This document shows, one piece after another, positions 42,574-51,961 of a stretch of 64,000 bases of DNA. The position numbers and the translations under genes were made by a program. The notes below the pieces were generated by a model, which had not been told where the DNA came from, searched no databases, and was given only the letters and a program-made list of their open reading frames with translations. The DNA is taken from the NCBI GenBank assembly GCA_001767855.1, contig MEMF01000002.1, forward strand, positions 266,001 to 330,000, read 5' to 3'. Position 1 is the stretch's first letter; every line of letters begins with the position of its first letter. The DNA comes from Alphaproteobacteria bacterium RIFCSPHIGHO2_01_FULL_41_14. Its GTDB lineage: Bacteria; Pseudomonadota; Alphaproteobacteria; UBA7879; UBA5542.

Positions 42574-44556
42574 ATGGATTTAAAAAGGTTAGCGAATGCG
42601 ATTCGCATTCTTACTATGGATGCGGTGGAACAGGCACAGTCAGGCCACCCGGGGATGCCGCTCGGAATGGCAGACGTTGCCACGGTGCTCTATTCAAAGT
42701 TTTTAAGATTTAACCCTGAGGATCCCTTTTGGCCGGATCGAGATCGGTTTGTCTTGTCCGCGGGGCACGGGTCCCTGCTGCTCTATAGCCTTTTGTATCT
42801 GACGGGATACAAGGAAATGACCCTAGACCAAATCAAACGGTTCCGGCAATTCGGGGCGTGCACGGCGGGTCACCCAGAGTATGGACTCTGCCCTGGCATT
42901 GAAACCACCACAGGTCCTTTGGGCCAAGGGCTCGCGAATGCGGTGGGCATGGCTGTTGCAGAGAGAGACTTGAGAGCCCGATTTGGGGAAGGCGTGGTGA
43001 ACCACAAAACATATGTGATTGTGGGGGATGGGTGTTTGATGGAGGGTATTTCGCAGGAAGCCATTTCCTTTGCGGGCCACCAGCGATTGAATCATTTGGT
43101 GGTTTTGTTTGATGACAATGCCATCACCATTGATGGGCCCACTTCTCTCTCCACATCAGAGAATCACTTAGAACGATTTGAAGCCTGTGGGTGGGCAACC
43201 AAAGCCATCAATGGGCACGATAGGGCCCAAATTGAGCAGGCTTTAGCGGAAGCCCAGTCCACGGACCGTCCTTTCTTCATTGCGTGTAAAACCATCATTG
43301 GGTATGGTGCACCCACCAAAGCAGGGACGTGTGACGCCCATGGATCGCCCTTTGGGGCAGAAGAAGTCGCTGCAGCCCGCCGTCAATTGGGATGGGAGGA
43401 TGCCCTCCCGTTTGACATTCCGGCACTCCTTCTTGACACCTGGCGTCACATAGGACAGAACGGTTTACCCGCGTATGACGCCTGGCACCGACGGCTCAAA
43501 GCCTTGCCAGCGGACCAAAAGACTCTTTTTGAGACCATGCAGGACGGGATGCTGCCCCCCACTTTAGAAGAAAGTCTGGCTCTTTTCTGTGAAAAGATAG
43601 CGGACACAAAACCCAAAATGGCGACCCGCAAGAGTTCTGAGAAAGTCATCGAGCTTTTGGTCCCAGCTGTTCCCAGTTTATTGGGGGGATCGGCCGATTT
43701 AACGGGCTCTAATAATACGAAGGCGCCTGCGATGGGAGCTTTGACCCCTGTAACCCCCAAGGGCAATTATATTTATTATGGGGTACGGGAGCACGGCATG
43801 GCCGCCATGATGAATGGCGTCGCCCTGCACAAAGGGTTTATTCCCTATGGGGGCACATTCCTCGTGTTTACGGATTATTGTCGTCCCGCCATTCGACTCT
43901 CGGCCCTGATGCGCCAACGTGTTCTCTATGTGATGACCCATGATTCCATTGGCCTTGGGGAAGATGGCCCTACCCATCAACCCATCGAACATCTCTGGAG
44001 TTTACGGATGATTCCCAACCTGAATGTGTTTCGTCCGGCAGATACAATCGAGACAGCGGAATGCTGGCACTTGGCGCTGATGTCCCAAGAGACGCCGTCT
44101 ATTTTGGCTCTGACGCGGCAGGTTTTGCCTACAGTGCGATGGGCTTCTCGGGAAAATTTATGTGCCAAAGGCGGATATGTTTTTGTCGAAGAAGAGAAGG
44201 CGGAGGTGACGCTCATCGCCACTGGGTCTGAGCTTTCTTTGGCCCTGGATACACGGGCGACTTTAGAAACGTATGGCGTAAAGGTGCGTATCGTCTCCAT
44301 GCCCTGTACGCGCTTGTTTGATCTGCAACCGGCTGCGTATAAAGAATCTGTGTTAGGAAAAAAAGGGATGCGTGTTTCCATTGAGGCGGGGCATCCGTTG
44401 GGGTGGCGCTCATATGTGGGAGACCAAGGGTTAACTTTTGGGATAGAGACCTTTGGGGAATCCGCGCCTGCCGCTCAAGTGTACGAACATTTTGGTTTGA
44501 CCTCTGCCGTCATCAGTGAAAAAATTAGGCGTCATTTAGAAAAGAGGAGCACATGA
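42574..44556 (+). CDS. tkt: Transketolase
   Basis: Transketolase moves two-carbon units between sugars in the pentose-phosphate pathway using thiamine diphosphate. The 660-residue protein has the start motif QSGHPGMPLGMAD, GHGSLLLYSLLYL, and ThDP/Mg site GDGCLMEGISQEA. The transketolase-specific Glu-His region LGEDGPTHQPIEHL is also present. The stop overlaps gap (ATGA). With gap next door, sugar-phosphate metabolism is retained. Confidence 0.96.
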   Translation: MDLKRLANAIRILTMDAVEQAQSGHPGMPLGMADVATVLYSKFLRFNPEDPFWPDRDRFVLSAGHGSLLLYSLLYLTGYKEMTLDQIKRFRQFGACTAGHPEYGLCPGIETTTGPLGQGLANAVGMAVAERDLRARFGEGVVNHKTYVIVGDGCLMEGISQEAISFAGHQRLNHLVVLFDDNAITIDGPTSLSTSENHLERFEACGWATKAINGHDRAQIEQALAEAQSTDRPFFIACKTIIGYGAPTKAGTCDAHGSPFGAEEVAAARRQLGWEDALPFDIPALLLDTWRHIGQNGLPAYDAWHRRLKALPADQKTLFETMQDGMLPPTLEESLALFCEKIADTKPKMATRKSSEKVIELLVPAVPSLLGGSADLTGSNNTKAPAMGALTPVTPKGNYIYYGVREHGMAAMMNGVALHKGFIPYGGTFLVFTDYCRPAIRLSALMRQRVLYVMTHDSIGLGEDGPTHQPIEHLWSLRMIPNLNVFRPADTIETAECWHLALMSQETPSILALTRQVLPTVRWASRENLCAKGGYVFVEEEKAEVTLIATGSELSLALDTRATLETYGVKVRIVSMPCTRLFDLQPAAYKESVLGKKGMRVSIEAGHPLGWRSYVGDQGLTFGIETFGESAPAAQVYEHFGLTSAVISEKIRRHLEKRST

Positions 44557-45569
44557 AAAAAGTAAGGGTTGCCATCAATGGATTCGGCCGTATTGGTCGA
44601 TTGGTCTTGCGGGCCATTTATGAATCAAAACGCACGGACATCGACGTGGTGGCCATTAACGATTTAACAGATGTGCGCACCAATGCCCATTTGTTGAAGT
44701 TTGATTCGGTGCATGGAGTATTTCCCTTTGAGGTGACCCATGATGACACAAGCCTCTTGATTGAAGGCCATCGTGTGGCGGTGTTCTCAGAGGCAGACCC
44801 GTTGAGACTTCCGTGGACGGAGTATGACGTGGATATTCTGATGGAATGTTCGGGCCACTTTACAGAACGCGACAAGGCAGCGCTCCATCTGCAAGCGGGA
44901 GCTAAAAAAGTTCTGATCTCGGCGCCGGCCAAAGGAGAAGACTGTACCGTTGTGTACGGCGTTAATCACAAAGCGCTGAAAGCCAGCGATAAGATTGTGT
45001 CCAATGCCTCGTGCACCACCAACTGTCTCGCCCCTGTGGCCAGCGTGTTGGATGAAGCGGTGGGTATTGAGAAAGGGTATATGACCACCATTCACGCCTA
45101 TACGGGCGATCAGCGTCTGGTGGATACGGCGCACAAAGATTTACACCGCGCGCGCGCGGCTGCCCTTTCCATGATTCCTACTTCCACTGGGGCGGCAAAG
45201 GCGGTGGGATTGGTGTTGCCTCACCTGAAAGGTAAGTTGGATGGCACGGCGATTCGGGTGCCTATCCCCAATGTGTCAGTGGTGGATTTTAAGTTTGTCT
45301 CTGAGAAAAACACCACCGCTCAGTATCTTAATGAAGCGATTCAAAAAGCGGTGTCCGGGCACCTCAAAGGCATTCTGGATTTTGTGACATTGCCGCTGGT
45401 CTCCATCGATTTTAATCATAACCCCCACAGTTCTCTGTTTGATGCCAACCAAACGCACGTGGTGAAAGGCAATTTATGTCGCGTGCTCGCGTGGTATGAT
45501 AACGAATGGGGTTTCTCAAACCGTATGAGTGATACGGCCGTCCATATGGCCCAGTTAGGGTATAAGTAA
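44553..45569 (+). CDS. gap: Glyceraldehyde-3-phosphate dehydrogenase
   Basis: A 338-residue type I GAPDH. The NAD-binding loop [11 protein letters not shown] is near residues 10-20, the active-site Cys sits in [12 protein letters not shown] (about 150-161), and the catalytic His in TIHAYTGDQ. The gene overlaps the tkt stop and is followed by smpB 10 bases later, so tkt-gap-smpB form one transcription unit. Confidence 0.97.
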   Translation: MKKVRVAINGFGRIGRLVLRAIYESKRTDIDVVAINDLTDVRTNAHLLKFDSVHGVFPFEVTHDDTSLLIEGHRVAVFSEADPLRLPWTEYDVDILMECSGHFTERDKAALHLQAGAKKVLISAPAKGEDCTVVYGVNHKALKASDKIVSNASCTTNCLAPVASVLDEAVGIEKGYMTTIHAYTGDQRLVDTAHKDLHRARAAALSMIPTSTGAAKAVGLVLPHLKGKLDGTAIRVPIPNVSVVDFKFVSEKNTTAQYLNEAIQKAVSGHLKGILDFVTLPLVSIDFNHNPHSSLFDANQTHVVKGNLCRVLAWYDNEWGFSNRMSDTAVHMAQLGYK

Positions 45570-45579
45570 AGATTGGGAT

Positions 45580-46053
45580 ATGAGTAAAGATAAAGACCCC
45601 ACCAATTATAAGATTATTGCCCAAAATCGGAAAGCGAGGTTCGAGTATGAGATTCTTGAAACCATTGAAGCCGGCGTTGTTTTGGTGGGTAGTGAGGTGA
45701 AATCCCTCCGTCAAGGCAAGAGTAATATTTCGGAGGCCTTTGCCGATGACCGGCAGGGGGCCATTTATCTCATCAACCTGAATATTGAAGAATACAAGGG
45801 GGCCAACCGGTTTAACCACGAACCCAAGCGGCCTCGGAAACTGTTGCTGCACAAGAAAGAGCAAAACAAACTGTTGGGGGCGATCCAGCGTCAAGGGGTT
45901 ACTCTGATCCCGCTGGTGATGTATTTCAATCACAAGGGGGTTGTGAAAGTGTCGCTCGGGGTTGGCAAAGGAAAAAAACTCTATGACAAACGCGCCACAG
46001 AAAAAGAGCGCGACTGGCAGCGGGATAAAGCACGGATTTTGAAGGGGGAGTAA
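45580..46053 (+). CDS. smpB: SsrA-binding protein SmpB
   Basis: SmpB binds tmRNA and delivers it to stalled ribosomes. At 157 residues it is the normal size. The OB-fold signature [13 protein letters not shown] (here [14 protein letters not shown]), [19 protein letters not shown], and the basic tail ([19 protein letters not shown]) are clear. The tmRNA gene is not in the window. It converges with the aph gene, six bases apart. Confidence 0.97.
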   Translation: MSKDKDPTNYKIIAQNRKARFEYEILETIEAGVVLVGSEVKSLRQGKSNISEAFADDRQGAIYLINLNIEEYKGANRFNHEPKRPRKLLLHKKEQNKLLGAIQRQGVTLIPLVMYFNHKGVVKVSLGVGKGKKLYDKRATEKERDWQRDKARILKGE

Positions 46054-46059
46054 TTCGTG

Positions 46060-46911
46060 CTACGCCTCTAGCGCCTCATGAATCACCCGTTGTGCCTCTT
46101 CTTCTTGTCCCTCTACTGGATGACAGAACGCCTTCCATAAGGCCCATCCCCGCGCGCGAATCCACATTGCCTCATCAAACGGCAAAGCCTTCTGAAACAC
46201 CGCTCGACATTGACCTTTCAAAAAGGTCCAGGCGATGACCAAATCACAAGCGGGGTCTCCAATGCCCATGCCCCCAAAATCTATTATTGCTGCTAAGTGA
46301 CCATCCTTTACCAGCAAATTCCCGATAGCCACATCTCCATGAACCCATATGGGGGCACCCTGCCAAGTGGAGGACAAAGCAGCCTCCCAAAGGCGCGTAA
46401 CTTTCTTCGCATAAGACTTATCTTGAGTAAGCGCAAGAGCGTGCTGTATTTCAGAATCATAGGTTCTTAACGGCCCACCCCGGTAGAAATTATGCGCGCC
46501 AGCCACCAAGCCGCCCGTGGTATCAATTTTATGGAGAGCTTTCAAAAACGATGCTAAGTCAGTCGCAAATTTGGTCATATCTGATATGTGGTCAACTGAG
46601 GCGGTTTCACCCTCGATCCAAGAATAAATCGACCACTGATAGGGGTAGTCCGCAGAGGGCTTTCCCATGGCAATAGGCTTCGGAATAGGCAAGGGCAAAA
46701 AAGGAGCAAGCTTGGGTAACCAATATTGCTCTTTCTCAACCTTCGGCGCGTAGGCAGCGCCGCTTGGTAGTCGAATGCTCATATCAGGCCCAAGATGAAA
46801 GGTGCGATTATCATGGCCCCCAAATGGGACCGGAGAGATGGGTAGGTGCGCGTACTGGGGGAATTGGGCGGCAATGAGATGTTGGACGAGGCTGGTAGAG
46901 ATGGATTTCAT
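46060..46911 (-). CDS. Aminoglycoside phosphotransferase-family kinase
   Basis: A 283-residue kinase-like protein. The catalytic HGD motif is in IWVHGDVAIGNLLV and the metal site in IIDFGGMGIGDPACDL. The FGGHDNRTF phrase near residue 30 forms the ATP loop. Relatives annotated as APH phosphorylate aminoglycosides, macrolides or metabolites such as choline or homoserine. Resistance is only one option. It was probably divergent from rlmE before the 47-49 kb block was inserted. Confidence 0.8.
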   Translation of the reverse strand: MKSISTSLVQHLIAAQFPQYAHLPISPVPFGGHDNRTFHLGPDMSIRLPSGAAYAPKVEKEQYWLPKLAPFLPLPIPKPIAMGKPSADYPYQWSIYSWIEGETASVDHISDMTKFATDLASFLKALHKIDTTGGLVAGAHNFYRGGPLRTYDSEIQHALALTQDKSYAKKVTRLWEAALSSTWQGAPIWVHGDVAIGNLLVKDGHLAAIIDFGGMGIGDPACDLVIAWTFLKGQCRAVFQKALPFDEAMWIRARGWALWKAFCHPVEGQEEEAQRVIHEALEA

Positions 46912-46978
46912 ATCATTATTTATGCTACATTTCTCGGAAAAAATATAGTATCTCCTCTTCCAATTTTAGAGACCAATT

Positions 46979-47040
46979 ATCTGAGTGATCTTCTTTTTAA
47001 GAAGTAGAAGCATCTTTTTCATCTTCTGCTAAACTAACCC
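46979..47040. repeat. Left copy of a 62-bp direct repeat
   Basis: It aligns without gaps to 49343-49404 with 47 of 62 positions identical, counted by eye. The right copy lies immediately upstream of the rlmE ATG. This one lacks the ATG and ends beside the 3' end of the secreted-protein gene at 47046. The pair brackets two secreted unknowns. Confidence 0.7.
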
Positions 47041-47045
47041 TTAAG

Positions 47046-47831
47046 TTAAGAAACAGTCAGGATAAAAGGGCCAGTTTTTGGGTCTTCTGTGCGATTGCGA
47101 TAGTAAAGAGCATATTCAGTGTTTGTTTTTTTGCCAAGTACCCAGGGCAGCCCTGCAGGAGAAGTAAAAAATGGCTGTTTGAGTTTTCCAATCTCCACAC
47201 TACAAAATGCTGCACAGACATCGTACCTTGCGCTGATTTTTTCCATGTCTCGGATGAAATAGGGATAACGGGCAAAATGAGTATAGATGTTTTCTATATC
47301 CTCTAGAGAAATGTCTGAGCTCTCTGCGATAATACGGAATAAAGAAGGAAATCGGGTCGTTGTATCGAATAATGTTTCGATAAAGTTTTTTACACCTTTC
47401 ACTCCTTTCAATTCAAGCACTCCAAGTGTGTAAAACTTATTGGCTTGTAAGAAAGAAAGTACTTCAGTTTCTGAGAGTTTTGGATTGGTGAAGTCCAGGT
47501 TCTGGAGTATAAGCTTGGTGACGGGCTTTCTATCAGTGATCGCACTGGATTCAGAGGGGAGTGATAGCTCGTTTCCAGGCGTTCTGGAAAGGGCAGCTAC
47601 GAAGTCTAGGTCATCTGTGATTGACGGTTGGGAAGTTTTTTTTTCTTCTCCTGTGCTCAATAAACTTAAATAGTCCTGTAAAGCTTGATGATTTCCAGAA
47701 GCTTGTAATGCTTTCACAATGCGGCCAATCGCCGCGTCGTCAGGCTCCTTCCCAAAGGCAGAGAAAGCACCTTTAGACACAGATGTTAAAAGTAATATAC
47801 AGCTTAGAAACATATAAGTATAACGAGTCAT
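47046..47831 (-). CDS. Secreted protein of unknown function (downstream gene of pair)
   Basis: The family is not recognised. It has 261 residues with a signal peptide (MTRYTYMFLSCILLLTSVSKGAFS). A central stretch (VTKLILQNLDFTNPKLSETEVLSFLQ..LGVLELKGV) looks like one or two leucine-rich-repeat-like units. Two Cys lie in DVCAAFCSVE. A start nine bases after the gene at 47841 ends suggests a two-gene operon. Confidence 0.65.
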   Translation of the reverse strand: MTRYTYMFLSCILLLTSVSKGAFSAFGKEPDDAAIGRIVKALQASGNHQALQDYLSLLSTGEEKKTSQPSITDDLDFVAALSRTPGNELSLPSESSAITDRKPVTKLILQNLDFTNPKLSETEVLSFLQANKFYTLGVLELKGVKGVKNFIETLFDTTTRFPSLFRIIAESSDISLEDIENIYTHFARYPYFIRDMEKISARYDVCAAFCSVEIGKLKQPFFTSPAGLPWVLGKKTNTEYALYYRNRTEDPKTGPFILTVS

Positions 47832-47840
47832 TGTCTCCTC

Positions 47841-49160
47841 CTATCTTTTGATCGATGAGTTAAAACTAAATGCTTGAATTTGAATGCCTTCAATGGGGGG
47901 ATGATCACTAGGTATTATTCCTGCTTTGATTAAAAAGTTTCCAATAATATCTGCCATTTTCCCATTATGTAACATGCACGACAGAGTTCCTCTACAAAAC
48001 CGACAGACATCTAAGTAACTATATAAATCAAGGCTAACTTTAGTTAAATTAGTAATAGTCGTATCATTCCCGGGAGTATCAAACTGGATGTGGGGCATAT
48101 TTCTCCGGGGACTAAGACTACCCTCAATATTTTTTAAATATTCGATAAAAGCCTGTTCCGAATCACCAAAAGCGCAACTCCTCTTTTCTAAAAAGCAACG
48201 AGGGTTACTCGTTGTTAGTTTCGGAGGTAAGCTATCTTCTAAATAAGCAGACGAATCAAAAAGATTACGACATATTCCTTCTCGACTAATCAATCGGGAG
48301 AGACCCAAAGAATCTTCTGGAGTAAGGTTTTGTACTGTAAAACCATCATGATCTTCTAGAAGCTGGCTGAGATGGTCTTCGGATAGAATTCTGTCAGAAC
48401 AACCTATAGGCATTAAGCGAGATCCAACCCCCCCTACATCAGAGAGTCCTTTGACAGGATATACTTTCACATTTTCTCTTTGTTCTGGTTGTGTTCTAAA
48501 ATCATCTAAGTGTATATTGGGATGGAAAAAAGGTTGCATTTCATCCCATACTGAATACCATACCGGGTTTCCTGCCGTTTCTTCGTAGGCATTTCTAAAA
48601 CATATAGAAGCAGAAGTTTTTTGTGCTCTTTCATTTAGAGCCAGATTGCTTCTAAGAAAATTATCTATTGATTGCACTGAAAACTTATCAAAACCGCTCA
48701 TGAAAACACCAAAAAGACAACCGTCTCTTTCTAGAGCTCTATCTTGTCTCTGTCCAACAAGCCTTAGGCGTACCACCAAGGCATTCTTATTATTGAACTG
48801 TCTTCTATTTTCTTCTACGTACTTCTTGAGGCTAAGGAGTAATCTCTTATGTTCATGAACATCTCCATCGATGGCATTGGGACCTTTCTTAACGGCAGCA
48901 GCACTACCATCATCATGAATTTCGTTTTCAGATAGATAATTGAAAATGCGGCCATGCCCAAAGTTATCTAGATACGGAGTAAGCACTGACACAGGCGAAT
49001 CGGTGTGTCTATCTCTTCCCAATGGATCGTACGGATTAATCTTTATTGCGGCAAATCTGTTTAGCTCTTCGGCACTCTGATCACCTGCTGTTTTGCCATC
49101 AAAAGACAGACTGGAGAGAAGCAAAATAAGAATCACAAAAAGCTTGAAAAAGGACCTCAT
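47841..49160 (-). CDS. Secreted protein of unknown function (upstream gene of pair)
   Basis: The family is not recognised. A signal peptide (MRSFFKLFVILILLLSSLSFDG) begins the 439-residue protein. Several Cys are present (CLFGVF, ICFRNAY, CRNLF, PRCFLEKRSCAF, CRFCRGTLSCML), the last group CRFCRGTLSC resembling a zinc- or disulfide-rich knuckle. Codon usage is more AT-rich than in the flanking aph and rlmE genes. The whole pair is bracketed by 62-bp repeats, suggesting insertion. Confidence 0.65.
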   Translation of the reverse strand: MRSFFKLFVILILLLSSLSFDGKTAGDQSAEELNRFAAIKINPYDPLGRDRHTDSPVSVLTPYLDNFGHGRIFNYLSENEIHDDGSAAAVKKGPNAIDGDVHEHKRLLLSLKKYVEENRRQFNNKNALVVRLRLVGQRQDRALERDGCLFGVFMSGFDKFSVQSIDNFLRSNLALNERAQKTSASICFRNAYEETAGNPVWYSVWDEMQPFFHPNIHLDDFRTQPEQRENVKVYPVKGLSDVGGVGSRLMPIGCSDRILSEDHLSQLLEDHDGFTVQNLTPEDSLGLSRLISREGICRNLFDSSAYLEDSLPPKLTTSNPRCFLEKRSCAFGDSEQAFIEYLKNIEGSLSPRRNMPHIQFDTPGNDTTITNLTKVSLDLYSYLDVCRFCRGTLSCMLHNGKMADIIGNFLIKAGIIPSDHPPIEGIQIQAFSFNSSIKR

Positions 49161-49342
49161 AGATAAAACCCCTTCGCTAGATTTAATACATAAAATAAGA
49201 CAAGTTACAATTGAATTTATTGATTATTTCTATCTTAGTTCCATCCTCTGTTTAAGAAGGTAGATTCAAAAAAAATGACTAAAATGAATCATATTTCAAA
49301 AAAGTCTTGACTTTTTTCCAATTTAATGCAAATTGGTCGACC

Positions 49343-49404
49343 ACTTGAGTGACTTTATCGTTAAGAAATAAGGGCGTCTCTTTCATTTTGTGCTAAACTA
49401 ACCC
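49343..49404. repeat. Right copy of the 62-bp direct repeat, rlmE upstream region
   Basis: This copy ends two bases before the rlmE start and carries TGCTAAACT, an extended -10-like sequence also kept in the left copy. It is probably the native promoter region of rlmE. Confidence 0.7.
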
Positions 49405-49405
49405 C

Positions 49406-50107
49406 ATGACAAAGAAACCATCGAAACCAACGCCTGCAGGGCGCCGCATGATGACGGTGCGCGTGAAAACAGCCAAGCGCCGCAAGACCTCTTCTAACCT
49501 CTGGCTGAAACGCCAGTTGAACGACCCTTATGTGATTCAGGCCAAGGAAGACGGCTATCGCTCGCGGGCGGCGTATAAGTTGAAAGAGTTGAACGAGACC
49601 CTTAAATTTCTCAAGAAAAAATGTCGCGTGGTGGACTTGGGCGCAACGCCCGGGGGCTGGACACAAGTGGTGCTCGAGGAAGTGGATATTTTTAGCCCCG
49701 CCACCCAGGTGGTGGCTTTGGATATGAATCCCATGGAACCTCTGCCTGGCTCTATTTTCCTGCACCTAGATTTCACCCTGCCCGAAGCGGTGGACGCCTT
49801 GCGCCAAAAGCTCACGGGTCCGGTGGATGTGGTGCTGAGTGATATGGCGCCGCCCGCCTCGGGGCACGCCCAAACAGACCATTTGCGCATCATCGGCTTG
49901 GTGGAGATGGCGCTGGATTTTGCGCTTCAAGTTTTGGCTCCCGGAGGCATTTTTGTGGCGAAAGTCTGGCAGGGGGGGAGTGACAAAGAGATGCTGGCAA
50001 CTCTAAAGAAAAACTTCACCAAAGTAAAACACATTAAACCTCCCGCCAGCCGCAAAGATTCGGCTGAAACCTACGTGGTAGCCCAAGGATTTAAAGGAAG
50101 GGTTTAA
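49406..50107 (+). CDS. rlmE: 23S rRNA 2'-O-methyltransferase RlmE (FtsJ/RrmJ)
   Basis: RlmE methylates U2552 of 23S rRNA. The 233-residue protein has a basic N-terminal extension and the FtsJ domain. Conserved items: GYRSRAAYKLKEL, SAM loop VVDLGATPGGWTQV (about residues 74-87), DMNP, LSDMAPPASGH, and a Lys in VAKVWQGG. The K-D-K-E catalytic set of the family appears complete. The leader is only a few bases after the predicted -10 sequence, so the message may be nearly leaderless. Confidence 0.95.
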   Translation: MTKKPSKPTPAGRRMMTVRVKTAKRRKTSSNLWLKRQLNDPYVIQAKEDGYRSRAAYKLKELNETLKFLKKKCRVVDLGATPGGWTQVVLEEVDIFSPATQVVALDMNPMEPLPGSIFLHLDFTLPEAVDALRQKLTGPVDVVLSDMAPPASGHAQTDHLRIIGLVEMALDFALQVLAPGGIFVAKVWQGGSDKEMLATLKKNFTKVKHIKPPASRKDSAETYVVAQGFKGRV

Positions 50108-50225
50108 GAGGCGGACGGAGATGGATTGATTTTTTGGTTTTAGATGTTGAAATTTTCTGTATTTTCATCCTTGATGTAGGGGAGAAAATTGTATTAAATA
50201 ATGATTATAAAAAAGGAGACTCATC

Positions 50226-50504
50226 ATGAAAATAGATATCGTTCCTCTAATAGCCGTTCTAATCCCCTTCTCTCTTCAGGCTACTTCCATGGAAATGGAA
50301 CACGCAGAAGGGCGACCTTCTCGCGCTCCTTCTTATTTAAGTGAGTGTCCAACGGACCCTAAAGTTGTGAAAGTTATTTCAATATTAAAAAAGAAGGGGC
50401 TTTGGGAATTTTATGAAAAGACTGGTTTTGATTTGGATAAAATCACAGACCCCCTTATTTACTCTAACATTTTTTGGATCGAATCTCATCATTATAAAAC
50501 TTAG
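50226..50504 (+). CDS. Small secreted partner protein of the patatin pair (copy 2)
   Basis: A 92-residue protein with a signal peptide (MKIDIVPLIAVLIPFSLQATS). The mature part shares L-x2-KG-x4-Y-x2-TGFD-x2-KIT with the protein at 11596-11952. Both are preceded by AAGGAGAC(C/T)CATCATG, so the ribosome site is also conserved. It converges on the second patatin gene, 53 bases apart. It is shorter at its C-terminus than copy 1. The function is unknown. Confidence 0.65.
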   Translation: MKIDIVPLIAVLIPFSLQATSMEMEHAEGRPSRAPSYLSECPTDPKVVKVISILKKKGLWEFYEKTGFDLDKITDPLIYSNIFWIESHHYKT

Positions 50505-50511
50505 ATTTTTA

Positions 50512-50570
50512 GCAGAGTTACTCATTTTAAGGTTCCGCTCTGCGATCTTTTCCTCTTCTAGAGGGTTTTT
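50512..50570 (+). terminator. Terminator-like hairpins between the converging genes
   Basis: GCAGAG (50512-50517) pairs with CTCTGC (50538-50543), and a shorter CCTCT-tct-AGAGG stem (50552-50564) is followed by GTTTTT. Together they could end the transcript of the small secreted-protein gene. The second stem overlaps the patatin 3' end. Confidence 0.4.
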
Positions 50571-51850
50571 GGGGATCGCACGTGGTTTCTCACAAATTCT
50601 CTGAATGCTTCGTTGGGTCGCCCCCCAGACGTATCTTCTCTGGCTCGGCCTCTTAGTTGCTGAATAATAGAGGCATTATCCATTTCGGCCTCCGTATCTG
50701 GCAGGATGGTTTGAATACGAAAATAGCGCCGAATTTCATCTTCTCCTTTCGTTGCTTCATAAATAGCCTGAAGATTTGCATGTGTCGCTTGTGAGGCCCC
50801 ATCAATGCTAATTTCTACCGCCGCTGATGCCCAGGTTAATTTGCCAGCATGTTTTAAGTTTTTGTAGCGAGAACCAATCATTCTTTCTCCTGTTCCGATA
50901 GATAACAATACAAAATTATCCATGTGGGGTTTAAAAGAAGGATCTCGAGTCGGGATTTTATCCCAGTGGACGAGGCCTAATCTCAAGGCAGCCAAGCAGG
51001 CACTGTTATCAAAAATTCCTCCATCTATACATTGATAAGGGGGGCCATTATCTCCATCTTCGATGGAGACCCCTGAAAAATAAGTTGGGGCGGCGGAAGA
51101 GCAAAGGGCTGCATCAACAAATTTTACGTTAGGATGCGTATAGCTATTAAAATAAACGGGAGCATTTCGTGAAATATCATAGGACACAATTTGCACAGGC
51201 ACTAATGCCTCTTTAAGGGTTAGATCTCCGAAATGCTTTTCGAGGAATGCGCGGAGACTATGATTGCTGTATTTAGGTCCGCAAAATCCATTACAATTTT
51301 TAAAACAGGCACAACAGCCAAAGCAGGTTGCCATATTCCATAGGGTTTTCTTTAAACTCTCTGCCCAGCTTTCATTATATCCGTGGGTTGTATTAGTCCA
51401 ACAATTGGCAGGGGTCCAACATTTAAATATTTCGTCAGCCATCTCTTCATAAAAAGAGACGATCTCTTGAGCTGGATAAGGACCTTCTTCCATTTCTCCT
51501 GTTATTTTATTTCTATGTTCCGGTGCTACAACGGCCAAGGCGATTATGGCTCCCGTGGAGGTCCCTGTAATGCCCCCTTGGAAAAAATCACAGATTCTTT
51601 CATCGTCTAGCTCTTTCTTGAAATCTCCTAACACTTGGGCAGTGTAAGCACCTCTCACCCCGCCGCCATCCAAACACAGAACCCGGCTTAGAGCCAACCG
51701 ATCTGGCTCGACTTTCATCGAATAAAGATGACTGCTGGGCGTAGGGCTAGAAAGAGAAGATGATAGGGGAGCGTCTGGATCATGAGCTGCGCCCCAGCTA
51801 GCCAAAACAAAAAACGCAGCTCCATAGACAAACGATTTTATCATGTTCAT
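50558..51850 (-). CDS. Secreted patatin-like phospholipase (copy 2)
   Basis: Paralogue of the gene at 10212-11576. The 430-residue protein has a signal peptide, oxyanion loop DGGGVRG (about 61-67), nucleophile GTSTG (Ser98), and Asp in CIDGGIFDNSA. The same Cys-rich insert (TCFGCCACFKNCNGFCGPKYSNHS) is retained. Most differences lie in the N-terminal linker and C-terminal tail, where this copy is shorter. AAGGG precedes ATG 51850, with ATG 51844 the alternative. Its partner gene lies tail-to-tail downstream. Confidence 0.85.
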   Translation of the reverse strand: MNMIKSFVYGAAFFVLASWGAAHDPDAPLSSSLSSPTPSSHLYSMKVEPDRLALSRVLCLDGGGVRGAYTAQVLGDFKKELDDERICDFFQGGITGTSTGAIIALAVVAPEHRNKITGEMEEGPYPAQEIVSFYEEMADEIFKCWTPANCWTNTTHGYNESWAESLKKTLWNMATCFGCCACFKNCNGFCGPKYSNHSLRAFLEKHFGDLTLKEALVPVQIVSYDISRNAPVYFNSYTHPNVKFVDAALCSSAAPTYFSGVSIEDGDNGPPYQCIDGGIFDNSACLAALRLGLVHWDKIPTRDPSFKPHMDNFVLLSIGTGERMIGSRYKNLKHAGKLTWASAAVEISIDGASQATHANLQAIYEATKGEDEIRRYFRIQTILPDTEAEMDNASIIQQLRGRAREDTSGGRPNEAFREFVRNHVRSPKTL

Positions 51851-51961
51851 GTTACCCTTTTAGATTGATGTCTTAAGTATAAAAAATCTAAGGATAGAAA
51901 ACTATTGTTTTTATATACTTATTCATTTTCCTGTTTTGTATAGAGGGTATTTTTCGTGAAC

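Noticed and set aside
43446..44381. Minus-strand open frames opposite tkt
   Set aside because: Transketolase motifs cover this stretch, and the opposite frames look like GC-skew artefacts.
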